Part shown: one piece after another, positions 25,456 through 37,700 of the stretch
Numbering within the stretch: the first letter of the stretch is position 1
How the letters are laid out: each line of letters begins with the position of its first letter
Assembly (NCBI GenBank): GCA_026686845.1
Contig: JAIVEN010000023.1
Location: forward strand, 13,410,001-13,474,000
From: Adenanthera pavonina
Lineage: Eukaryota; Streptophyta; Magnoliopsida; Fabales; Fabaceae
Reading direction: 5' to 3'
Length of the DNA stretch: 64,000 nucleotides
Notes under the pieces: generated by a model
Database searches by the model: none
Seen by the model: the letters and a program-made list of their open reading frames with translations, nothing else
What the model was told of the DNA's origin: nothing
Translations under genes and position numbers: made by a program

Positions 25456-26039
25456 AAGCACTACTACAGAAATGGGCTTCTGGGACATTTGATTTTTGGC
25501 TTCCGGAACGTTTTTGAAGCATTCCATATGTGACCGTTCCGGAAAAATTAGGGAACGCTTTACTTTTTAATGGAATCGTTCCCAAATATCTGTCTTCAGG
25601 CACCCTTCCAAGTAGAAAACGTTCCCGAATATCAGTTTTGTGGCACGCTTATTAGTGGGAAGGAGCCCAAACACTTCTTTTCGGGGACGTTTCTATAAGG
25701 GAAACGTGTCGAAATATCAGTATTTGGGCACGCTTTCTAAAAGTAAGCGTTCCCGAATGTATATATATTTTTTTAAAATTTTATTTTTTCCTTGCAGTAC
25801 CTATTTCAACAACCATTCCAGCAATATGAAAAATACAAAAGTAAATAATAATCCAACCATTCTGAGAATTTCATTAGATATATATATAGAAATTAAAAAG
25901 TACATGCTTTTTCCAAAAAGAAAAAATTGATATCCATTACTTATCTATCAATATCAACTTACAAATGTCTAATTGTCACCAAAAAATATTTCTAAACCAC
26001 AAAATAGCTCTAAACAATATCTCAAATATTATAAATATT

Positions 26040-29000
26040 CTACAAGTTACATTCTTTTAACACATATTTCGCCCATTCTTCTACGACTTCTTGTATGTCT
26101 TCTTTGGAGTAAGAAGCATGATATGTGTCAGAAAAATACTGCAAAATGAAGCATCACATACAATAAGTTAAATGAATTTGGAACAATTTAAAAACTTATA
26201 TAATATAAGATAGAGTTGAAGTACACACAGTGTCAGGGATGATGGATTGACCGTGTGTAATGACATCTCTCATAAATTTCATAACATAATATCCACAATA
26301 AATATCATCGGGTTGGTATGGGCACTAAAAGGAAAATAAGATCATATCAATTTATGTATACAATAAAAATATTCACAATAATTGCTTAAATTTAAATATA
26401 TCAATACTTGTATTGTTGTCCATTTATAGGATCTCCCTTTAGTTTGTATCCACAATCCACGGCTTCCTCGAAAGGTGTTCAATGCTCTAATAAGAATAAA
26501 TAGTAAAAAAAACTAATTAAAATATAATGACATGAGAAAATATAGACATATAATAAGAAAGAAATAAAGCATATATATATGCATACAGATTAAATAACTT
26601 TTGCATGTCTCTGTGGGCTTCTGGCTCTGCATGCTTGGAATCCATGTAATATATTGTTGCAATTAAAGGATTCATAGCAACTAATATCCAGTGCTCCCTA
26701 AAAAATTTAAAACTTGCATTAACAAATTCTAAACATATTCCACATTGAAAGTATTCAAAATTGGAAATTTAATAAATGACTCACCCAACATTACATGGTG
26801 CCAAGAATAACATATCATCTGTTGCTCTAGCTTCAAACAAATCTGATACAACACGTGCTTGTTCCATATACTTACATCCTTTATGTGCTCCAATTTCATG
26901 GGGATTAATGAAAGAGAACCTTCCCATTAACCCATTTGGCACCAAGAGATGATGATACAAGTATCTTAAATAAAAATACATTATTAATATCATTCACAAA
27001 AATGAAAAAAGGAAAGTAAAGGATTTCATTCACAAGTTATGGTACAAGTACCTGATATATAGGTTAATTACAGTGGCACCTATCCATTCATGATCAAGGA
27101 TTTCGATAATTTGTTCTTTAGAAATATGATCAACTATATCCTTATAGTAAATTTGAAAAGCAAAGTTTATGGATTTTGATTCTTCCTCCTCAAGAGCATT
27201 CACAACAATTCTAAGAGCATTGCAATATGGTGATGCTTTTTTGTTAACTTTAGGGGCGGGCCTTTGCTTCATGGGAGAAATGATCGATCCCTTTGAATGG
27301 CCCATCCCTTGGATTTGTTTTCCCTTCCTTTTGGATTGTGTAGGTAACTGTGTAGGCAACAAAAATCATGAGATGAAGTGACATATCATTTCAACAATTA
27401 TTATAGGTATAACACATTATAATGATATGCCAATGACATACCATCTCAACTAGCTCGATGAGACTTCTAGGCCATGCAACAAAATAACCTATTGCCTCAC
27501 CAACTATTGTTACTTCATCAACTGGCACCGGCAGCTCAACTCCATGCTCCTCAGCTTTTTCAATTCTAACTTTTAGGTAACCGTTAGGCAGTGGTGAATT
27601 ATGCAGAAGTGTATCATTATTATTATACACGCTACCCTTTGCAACCAAACGACGCTTAGGGGATTCCAACCATAATTGGCACTTTGATTCACCCTACACC
27701 AAGCATAAAGTAATAAATTAAGAAATAAGAAATTACAATGAACTCAGTAGGGAAAGAAATTATCTGAGGGAATTGAGATGTAGGTGTGCAACTATCCTTC
27801 ATGCTAGGGCTACCTTGTGCTACTAGCCTCCCTATCCCCTGCATCTGCTTGAGTTGTTCAAACATCTCATCATATTTTTGTAATCGATCTTCTAGGTTGG
27901 CTACCTTTCCTTTTAGTTGTGCAACCTCGCTATTAGTTTGGGACTTTGAATACTTTTGAGTCCCAAAGTAATCTCTCTGACAAACGCCAAATCCAACACC
28001 CCTAACATGATCGGGGACTTCAGGGACTTGTAACACCCTACCCAGTATATCATTATGTCCACAGTTTTGGACCTCATCTTGTGTTACTATCTGGGATAAT
28101 TGCTCATGTTAGACAAATTTAAAAGTAAATGGTAAGGATTATCATTTAAAGTAAAATAATTCATCGATGCATATATTTTATACTTACACATTCATCCCAA
28201 ACTCTCTGAACATGTTCATCATCAATATTACCATCCTTGTTCTCCCTGCCCTTTTTCCACAGCACATGACGAGATATAATGGATGCATTAGATCCCTCCT
28301 CCTGGATCTATATATTAAAATCAATTAATCCAAATGATTAGTAACAACTAAAAGTCACTCAGTATATCTTTGTACTTACAATCTGTTGTTCAATTAATGC
28401 ATATGTCATGCATCCTTTTCGATAAGGATATGGTTGATTGGATGCTCTTTCACGATTTTCCTCGCTTATTTTCTATTTTAATACAAAGCATTTGTATTAA
28501 TACATATTGGTTGCAAAGAAAGAGGAAAAATTAGATTGATACAATAAGATAGACCTGAAAAGATGGGTCTTGACGTGTATTAGCAAAAGCATCCCACTGT
28601 TCTTGAGAGATGATATTAGAATGTATTTCAGGAGGCTTCTCATTAATATTCCCATCATCACCTTTTAAATTTGTCCTTGTAAGGCGTGAACGCCACTTTC
28701 TATGACGATAAGCAGCTGCATGAAGCACATATCTCCTTCGACTAATATCAATATTAAAAGAAGCCTGCAAGTAATATAACCAAAATATAGTTAAAACTAG
28801 TGGAATGATATAGATACATAATAAACAACATAACAAAAACAAGTACAGTAGTGAGTTACTGCTATTTCATCCCAAATGCCATCCTTGATTTTGCTTGGGA
28901 CATCTTTCCATTTAGTATAAATAATCGGCACTGTTCTTCGTGTGACAACCCCAATATAATTAGAAAATGTAGATGCGTTGGGATTAACTGGTTGATTCTT

Positions 29001-29135
29001 CTTATTCCATCCAACATCTAATTTACGACCGGTGCTTCTTGCACGAGTCACCTCTTTCAACATGGTCCTCCCTCTCTTTTTCACTTTCTTAGTACTATGT
29101 GAAGGAACATTGCAATCATTTGGTGGAGAAGCCAT
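26040..29135 (-). CDS. CACTA second protein: plant transposase-associated region fused to Ulp1-type C48 cysteine protease
   Basis: Twelve GT-AG exons keep one frame and give 721 residues: 29135-28860, 28764-28555, 28472-28380, 28307-28188, 28090-27737, 27693-27442, 27347-27052, 26964-26785, 26697-26587, 26486-26408, 26324-26229, 26138-26040. The N-terminal part has a basic start (KKVKKRGRTMLKEVTRAR) and the long helical region seen in CACTA proteins annotated as Transposase_24-like, with a coiled coil (QLKGKVANLEDRLQKYDEMF). The C-terminus has the Ulp1 layout: HWILVAMNP (His), YYMDS (Asp), CPYQPDDIYCGYYV (oxyanion Gln, catalytic Cys). The family cleaves SUMO-like modifiers; a role in transposition is unknown. 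Every junction keeps phase and no stop is needed, in contrast to the broken neighbour. Expression is not shown. Confidence 0.82.
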
Positions 29136-29244
29136 TTACCTACACGAAAATCAAAACATATAAGTAAGACATCAATATAGAATATGAAAATAAAAATATA
29201 CAAGTTAAAGAGTGTTAAGGAAAAAGGAAACAAAATTTACATGT

Positions 29245-32200
29245 TTAAGTCAATCTTTTACGTTTTCTTGTTGGATTTATACTTGTGTTTCCCCTCTTAG
29301 CACGAATTAATGGATTAACCCAAATCCCTTCTTTATGATCATCTCTTAAATACAATGCATCATCATTGGTGAAGTCACTAGTAAGTGATTGTGATGTTCC
29401 AAAAAAAGGATCATCCTCTAAATCGATATCTTGATGGTCAGGAGCATCATCCTTGATCTCGTCGTTCATTTTGTTAGTTAAAAGAACAATGGACCACTTC
29501 TTATTAGCAGGATCGGTGACATAGAACACTTGTTGCGCTTGTGAAGCTAAAATAAAAGGCTCATCTTTATATCCCACTTTATTAAAGTCCACTTGTATGA
29601 AACCTAACTCATCAATCTTAAGGCCATTCTTATTGTCAACCCACCTACAACTGAAGACTGGAACACGAAACATGATGTAATCCAACTCCCATATGCATTC
29701 AATGACCCCAAAGTATGACATATTTGCATATATTGGGTTCCTATCTTTGACACTAGAGATATGCATAGATTGAGCTATAAGTGTTACACCACTATTTTGC
29801 ATTGTACTTCGATCATCTTGCTCTTTTGTATAGAATGTGTAGCCATTGATTAGGTAACCAGTGTAAGAGAAGACATCTACACTTGGACCTTTTGCTAACC
29901 ATCTTAATCTTTCTGAAACTGAAGTGGGACTGTCATCCGAGTCTGAAAAAATGTGATCTTTTAGCCAACTTATAAATAGTCGATTGTGTTCTTTTGTTAT
30001 CCAACTTTCATTCCTATTTGGGTTCAAGCTCCTAAGTATGTCCTTGTGTTTTTCAACATAAGGCTCAACCTCATCACTATTGTGTAGAACATATAGGTGT
30101 GCTTGCTCCCATTCTGTCATTAATATGCTAATTATTGACTTTCCAATAATTCCTTCCCCTATTGTTCTTCCTGCGTGACGAGACTTTGGAAGCCCTATGC
30201 TATCAATATTGGAGATATATTCAGTACATAATTCAACTGCTTCTTCCACGATGTATCGTTCAACAATACAACCTTCTGGCCGACTTCGATTTTTCACATA
30301 CCCTTTCAATATCTTCATATAACGTTCAATTGGGTACATCCATCTTAAATAAGCTGGGCCACACATTAGTGTCTCTCGAACCAAGTGTATAGTTAGGTGA
30401 ACCATTATGTCAAAAAATGAAGGTGGAAAATACATCTCAAGCTCACACAAAGTAACAACAATTTCTCTTTGCAATGCCGGTAACTTTGTTGGGTCAATAA
30501 CTTTGCTGCAAATTGATTTAAAGAAAAAACATAGTTTAGTGATTGTACCTCGCACCTTTTTGGGAAAAATGGAGCGTATACCAATGGGCATCAAATGCTC
30601 CATGAGAACATGACAGTCATGAGACTTAAGACCTTTTAGCTTCAGGTCTTTCATTGACACAAGGTTTTTGATATTTGATGAGTACCCCTCTGGAACTTTA
30701 ACTCCATGAAGAAACTCACAAAAGACAATTTTCTCCTTCCTAGATAGTGTATAAGCTGCTGGAGGCAAGTAAGTACGACGTCCTTTCTTCACCGGTGCCA
30801 ACTCATCTCTTATTCCCATAGTAACCATGTCCAACCTCGCATTAACGCCATCTTTACTCTTTCCTGGGACATTGAGTAATGTACCAATCACACTATCACA
30901 AACATTTTTTTCAACATGCATCACATCAAGGAAATGTCTTATATATAATGACTTCCAATATGGCAGTTCAAAAAATATTGACTTTTTCTTCCATCAACTA
31001 GTCACAAGGTCTCTTGCGAAAGGTTTGCCAAAGTTATTAGTTAAATTCTTCACCTTTTCCACTGATCACCACTTAAGGGCTTTGAAGCTATACCTTCTTC
31101 TAAATTTCCATTAAAAGCTTTTCTGCACCTCCGGTAATGATGTGTTAGAGACAAAAATCTACAATGACCGAGGTAGACATTTTTTCTACAATGTTCCAAC
31201 CACATTGAATTCGTGCCCTCTTCACATATAGGGCATCCACATTGCCCTTTGACACTGTATCCTGACAGGTTACCATATGCTGGGAAATCATTGATCGTAC
31301 CATATAATATTGCTCTCAAATTGAAACTTTCTTTCCTATACCCATCATACACCTCCACACCCGTCTCCCACATTAACTTCAAATCTTCAATTAAGGGAGT
31401 CAAGTATATGTCTATATCATTTCCAGGTTGTTTGGGCCCAGAAATTAACATAGACAACATCATAAACTTGCGCTTCATGCATAACCATGGAGGAAGGTTA
31501 TAAATCACCAAAATCACGGGCCATGTGCTGTGGGTACTACTTTGCATACCATGTGGATTAATTCCATCAGTAGACAATGCAAGGCGTAAGTTTCTCTCTT
31601 CTTCCCCGAAGTCAGGGAAATCATCGTCAATTTTTTTCCACTGAGGAGAATCTGCAGGGTGCCGAAGCTTGCCATCCTTAATCCTTCCATCCACATGCCA
31701 TGTCAATTGTTTAGCAACTTCTTCGCTACTATACATACGCCTAAATCTTGGAATGATTGGAAAATACCATACCACCTTTGATGGAGCCGATTCTTTCTTC
31801 TTATATCGTGAGGCATTACACTTAGGACACTTCTCTAATGATGCATATTCATTTCGAAATAGAATGCAATCATTAGGACATGCATGTATTCTCTCATAGC
31901 TCATGCCAATGGAGCATAAAATTTGCTTAGCCTCATATGTTCGACTAGGAAGCTCATTATCCTCTGGCAACATTTCTTTGACAAGTTGAAGTAATTCTGT
32001 GAAACTCTTATCACTCCAACCATTACCTGCTTTCAAGTTGTACAATTTTAAAATCGCAGATAGTCTTGTGAATTTAGTACAACCAGTATACAATGGCTTC
32101 TCTGCGTCATTTTTCAACCTCTCAAACATTTTTGGACAATCTCGAAGATCCTCCTCAACATATTTACCATTTCTTCAAGATGGTCAGCCTCATATGTGCT

Positions 32201-32482
32201 CGTGTCGAATTCATTTGATGCATAACTTGTACTATAACCCCAATCATCAGACACATCCTTGGTCTCGCCATGCTTTGTCCAACATGTATAACTTTGATCA
32301 ATTCCATTACACACTAAATGATCTAGCAATTCATCAGCACTAATTCGCCTTTCATAGCAACATTGTAAGCAAGGGCATATAATTCTACAAGGGTCTTCTG
32401 CACGTTCAGTTGCAAAATTAATGAACTCTCTCACTCCATCCTCATATTCATTTGACAATCTATTGGCAAACTCCCTGCCCAT
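29245..32482 (-). pseudogene. CACTA TNP2-type transposase (broken)
   Basis: Minus-strand domains in order: Transpos_assoc-type N-terminus (ANRLSNEYEDGVREFINFA, then CPCLQC and HLVCNGIDQSYTCW), the Transposase_21 core (FERLKNDAEKPLYTGCTKF, LSTDGINPHGMQ, LISGPKQPGNDIDIYL), the DUF4218-type region (LDVMHVEKNVCDSVIGTLL, HLTIHLVRE) and the DUF4216-type region (SYFGVIECIWELDYIMFRVP). It would bind sub-terminal repeats and cut the element ends. Breaks: the reading frame changes near 32115-32160 and again near 31050-31065, and a TGA precedes WKKKSIFFELPYW. The last 559 codons (30924-29245) are open. The ATG at 32482 is a good start, but an upstream exon cannot be excluded. Confidence 0.9.
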
Positions 32483-34705
32483 ATGCTCTGGAAAAATTTC
32501 GGCAGAGTTTCCCCTTAAAATTGGAGCTCCCAGTAATTCTACAGTATGAAAAGTAAACTTGTTTAGTCCATCACAGCAACAACAAGAATATACAACATCA
32601 TTTTCATCAAGTCTGAATGTAAGATTAACATACCTTGTGAGATTCTGCTACCCAATATCACAAACAATTTCCTTTAAATTTGCTGCCCCAAATCTTCTAA
32701 AATCTAGACATAAATGAACAATTGAGAATATCTATATTAAAAAATGTTAATTAACAAAAAATTGGTGTGAATCTATTTTTTTTAAATATATATATACATA
32801 TAAATTGGCATAAATCTTAAATTGCAATGTTTGTCAAAAATTTGCAATGTTGAATCTTTAGAATTGAGGATGAACAAGAGGACAACTTGTTCAACATCAA
32901 CACGATAAGGATCCATTTATCCTTTCATAATTGCCCATACAATGTCTTTCCACCTTTTGTGAAAGACATATATATTCTGTGGCCGGTGGGCAGAAACAAA
33001 TTCATTTTATCTCCCCAAAAAAAATATCAAGCAACATATATAGAATATCCAAGTTGTAGAGATTTAATTTATAACTATTTAAATTCATTATATAATTAAT
33101 CTGTAACTTCTGTTCATGTAAGTGTGACTATGAGCTTATCTAACCTCTTTGCCTATATAATTCAAGAGAATATCCACTTCAGTTATTTTCAGACAAGGGA
33201 AATAGGAACTGCGTGCATCTTCCAGAAATTAAATACATATGATTAAATTGATATCACACCACTGGAAGGGAATGGTATCGTGCTTTCTACCACTTAATCC
33301 TTAACAAGGTCACATTTCATTGGGATAAACACATGCAAGCATACCTCCCATTTAATAATAAAAAAAAAACTCAAGCAGTTCCTTTTGCATATTTTCTCGT
33401 CCACATCCAGCTAGCCACTCATTACCTCTTTATTTTAGACTTTCATATAGAGTATTGTGGAGTTGGTAGCATTTAATTTTGAAATGCTTACTGAACACTT
33501 GGTCTCCTACCATTCACCCTCTCCCTATTTTGATTTTTTTTTTTTGGCTCTAGTCCCCTCTCGTGTGATTCCCTTTTTTTCTCACAAGATGGGCCCCTTT
33601 TCTCTTCTGCAAAATTTCTTAAGCACGACTTAGGCATTTGAATGAGAAATTTATATAGAAATATAATGTGGAAGCTTTGGAAATATTTTGTGGAGCAAAT
33701 TGCATATATATGGGTCCCAAGATATATAAAAGCTGAATGCATATATGCCTACAAGTTACCTCCAAGATATGTATTTTTGTAATGATAATATTTATTAAAA
33801 TTAAACATTATGCTGATATAGTACAAAAATATATAACACAGCTCACTCGTGGATAGTAAGATAAAAAGATGACCTATATAGAATGATGCATCATGCATAT
33901 CAATGATATTAATGATAAAGGAGAAACAAATCTTATAGGGCATTCATTAAACTATTTTTTCGAAGTCAGTGGGTGGGTTACCTCAAGAGTGCAGATCTGA
34001 GTAAAGCGATTTTCTGTAGAGGAAAGTGATTTTCTGCAGATTTGGGTTACCTCACGAGTGTATAGAAGAAGAAGAGGGAGAGGGCTGGAGGGGAGAGCAG
34101 TAATTTGCTGAAGGCAGCAGTTGTGGTCGCGGATGGAAGGAAGGGCCAAAGTGGACCGAGCTTGTGGACGGAAGGAAAGATTCATGGAGGAGGCTCGCAC
34201 AGCACGAACTCACGAAGCTACAGTCGCAGAGGGAAGTAAAGGTCCGAAGATGGAGCTGGAGTAACAGAGATGTGGTCATCAACAGAATAACAGCTGTGGT
34301 GCGTGGGCGGAGGAAGGCGGAGACAGTGGCAAACGTACAATGGAGCAAGGCTGAGCAGTTGTGAATGTGAGTGTATGCGAATGGCTTGTGACTTGTGTAG
34401 TGAACTGAGTCAGAGCGTGAAATCGAAAAGAAATTAGGGATTTTGGAATTTGGGGCTTTTTTGTACGCAATGTTCTGCAACCTTCTGTCTGGAACGCTTT
34501 AATTTAAAAAACGTGCCAGAAGGTGTTTCACAAAATCCATTGTGTCGGATGCCCAACTTTTCGAAACGCTTTCCTTAGAAAACGTTCCCGAAGCTCAAAA
34601 TTTTGGCACGTGTCTTATAAAAGCTTTCCCCAAATGATTTTGCAGCACGTTTTATCCATAAATGTTCCAGAATCAGCGTTCCTAATGGCCAATTCTGTAG
34701 TAGTG
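32483..34705. other. CACTA 5' region upstream of the transposase gene
   Basis: Contains the transposase leader or an upstream exon/intron, AT-rich DNA, a GC-rich patch at 34040-34450 that gives open frames on both strands (no known domain), and the sub-terminal repeat cluster from 34485 to the terminus. On the minus strand this is the likely promoter side of the element. Confidence 0.55.
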
Positions 34706-34708
34706 AAG

Positions 34709-37700
34709 ACTGATCTATATTTCTCATTAACATTACATGCATACCCACTTTAAGAGACAATCTATGAGGCAGGAGACCTGAACATTCTATATTATTTGAA
34801 ACTCAGTATCATATAATTCTTCAAAGGAATTAGAGTTTTTCCCATCAAGGACAATAGAATCGGAGCTAAAGTAATCAACGTTGGCACCAGGAAACATAGT
34901 GCAAACGATACTATTAATCCCATTCACTACATCAATGGTGGCTGCAAGCACTGCTCTATTAGTAAAGTAAGTTGCGTCCCGATAATTCTCTTTAAGCCCA
35001 GGAAAAGTGGCATCCATAATGGCTTGGATAAGATCATCATAACATGTGATAAGCAGATCACCAGGTATTTGGATGTTTGCATAGCCACCATGTGGCTGCT
35101 CTAGGCTCTCATCTCCAACATCTAGGATCCACTGTGCAAATTTTTTTACCTTCTCAAGATCATGAGGAGAATGAGATTGCAGTCTCATATTACGACTTAA
35201 ATGGAAAATATTGTAATGGCGCCATGGATAAGAATGATTGATACATGCATTAACAACATCAGCACAAGAACCTTTGGGTATAACAGGCAAGATCTGTTAG
35301 AAGTCGCCACCCATGACCATACACTTACCTCCAAATGGCTGAGAATGACTGTCTGAATTTAAAGAGTACATTATTTCCCTAAGACTTCTGTCAACCACTT
35401 CAACACAATATCGATTTATCATAAGAGCCTCATCCCATATAATAAATTTTGCGTGCCTAATTAAAGCTACACTTGGGGAGTCTTGTTTGATATTACAGGT
35501 GGAATCCTCATTTATTGAGATAGGGATTACGAATAAAGAGTGCGCAGTCTTGCCATTGGAAAGGAGAGTGGCTGTAATTCCACTGGACGCAACTGCAAGA
35601 ACAATCTCACCCCTGCTCCTAAGTGTTGATATAAGTGCACTCCACAAAAAAGTCTTTCCAGTTCCACCCTGACCATAAACAAAGAAGAAATTTGAGCCAC
35701 CTCTATCAATTCTCGACATAATGCAATTATAAACAGTTCTCTGCTTATCAGTTAAATCTGACACTAGTCTCTCAGCTTCAATCCTCATACTTTCTTGATC
35801 AAAATTTGAATGCTCTAGCACCATATAATCTATAGAGGTCCCATCGTCAAGATCGAAAGGGAAGGGTAATTCGGGATAATTCCTTAGACTTTTACTATTC
35901 CTCTGTGGGAACTTTTCAATCTCCTTTAATGCAACCCTTTCTTTGTCTTATTGAGTAGCAGAATTGCCTGTGAGAATAAAGAAAATAGCTTATGCTAATC
36001 AAATTAGGAATATGATAGAATAAAAAAAATAGAAATGGAGATAACACATACCGGAATCATCATTAAAACCTCGAGGAACATAAGAAAGATCTTCAAAAAG
36101 GATTTATGAGGTAGAGTTCCAGACCAAATCTGCCCTTGACAAGCAACACGATAATAACATATGCGCAAATAATTTCCTCAAGAAACGGCTAGTGCCCCAA
36201 AGAGCAGCTTCATTGATTGCATCAATAAATTCTTTATCATCATCCAAAAGGCCTAATGCATAGCATGCTGATCTGTACATTGGATAAATAACACCATCAA
36301 TTGTCCTAATATCCTCAAAAGAAGTAACTCCTTTCACTTTAGTCAAAAGCATGCGCAAAAAATACAATTCACCTGAAGTTGGCAGAACATGATAAAGCTG
36401 ACCAATTGCAAATCCCTTCATTCTTTGACGCCACTCTTCATTGGAATGGTCATAAACAAAATATTGAGGAAACTCGAGATATATAAGAGTCCTCGCCAAA
36501 TCATTATGAATATTACACTCCATCCATGCAAGTATCATTGATTGATTAGCGGCGCTTCTCTCTAGAACAGTTTGAATGGGATCTGAGTCTCTGTACAAGA
36601 TCAAATGTTGATCAAGCAAATGGAATTTCAAACGTTCTACTGGTGGATACCTATGATGAATATTATAAGCAAATATTCTCTATGTAGCTTCACAAGGAGA
36701 GACGTACCTACAATCATAGTATTGCTGGATTTCATCATACACACCAGAGTATAAACTCACAACAACTCTATCATCTCCCTTGGTCAAATATTTGAACAAA
36801 TATTTAACTAATCTTAAATGATTTGTCTTTTCCACATTTAGATGCGTTTGGAATTTCTTGAGCAGGAAAGGGTTATAGGGAACTATAAATCTGTTGTCAA
36901 GAAAGCAACCTTTTTTTTCAATGAATCGACCATCACTTCTTCTCTTGTATGTTGGATACCCTTCATCATCTATCTTGCTTTCATTGATGAATTTCTTTGG
37001 AAAATGCTTGAAGCATTTATTTTCCTGCATACAAGGGGATCTTAGGTTCATGTTTCCACAAGGACTGTGCACCATAAAGCACTGGACAAGATGATAGAGC
37101 AATGGATCATCATGTTTATCAGGTATCTCAGCGGAAATTAAGCTATCTAGATGTTCAGGAGTCTTTATTCTACTCTCTTCACTAAGAAACAATAAAATGT
37201 GAATATGGGGAAGACCTCTTTTTTGAAACTCAATTGTGTAAATCTCTACAAGAGAAAAGAAATAAATTAGGGAAGATAAAGAACATAAATGAAAAAAAGT
37301 GAAGAAAGCAAACAAAGACACACCTCCAATCACATCACCAAAGACCTTGTCTTCTTTGAGAGTGTGGATAAGCTAGCTTAACTTCATCTCAAAAATCCTA
37401 GATACAATGTTCGGTCTATCAGAGGCTGAATGTGACTGTTCATCATAGGCTCTCTTAATCTCTGGCCAAGCAGGGTTACAAGTGAATGTTATAAACACAT
37501 ATGGATAACTAAGCCATTACAAATTGCCATTGCATCCTGATAATTATGTATCAAATAAAATGCTCCTCCTGTGAAAGAAGATGGCAGCATTATTCTCTTC
37601 CCATTGCCAATAGCCTCTGTCTCTCCCCTTAAAATAGCATCAGAGAGACCTTTATAGAGATCAACTCTTATCTAAGGTTGATTATTTCTTATGTACTGTA

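Larger units (their letters stand above)
25459..34705 (-). mobile_element. Complete CACTA (En/Spm) transposon inserted in the Helitron helicase
   Basis: Left end CACTACTACAGAAATGGGC; right end, reverse-complemented, CACTACTACAGAATTGGCC (13 identical terminal bases). It is flanked by AAG at 25456-25458 and 34706-34708, the 3-bp duplication typical of CACTA elements. Sub-terminal regions carry many copies of an AACGTTCCCGAA / GGAACGCTTT motif in both orientations (25490-25760 and 34485-34680), the expected transposase-binding repeats. Genes inside, both on the minus strand: TNP2-type transposase (broken) and a second gene ending in a Ulp1-like protease (open). Length 9247 bp. Confidence 0.95.

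Noticed and set aside
34052..34480. 142-codon minus-strand Ser/Pro-rich frame inside the CACTA
   Set aside because: Low-complexity composition, open on both strands, no domain; treated as element spacer although a short leader exon cannot be excluded.
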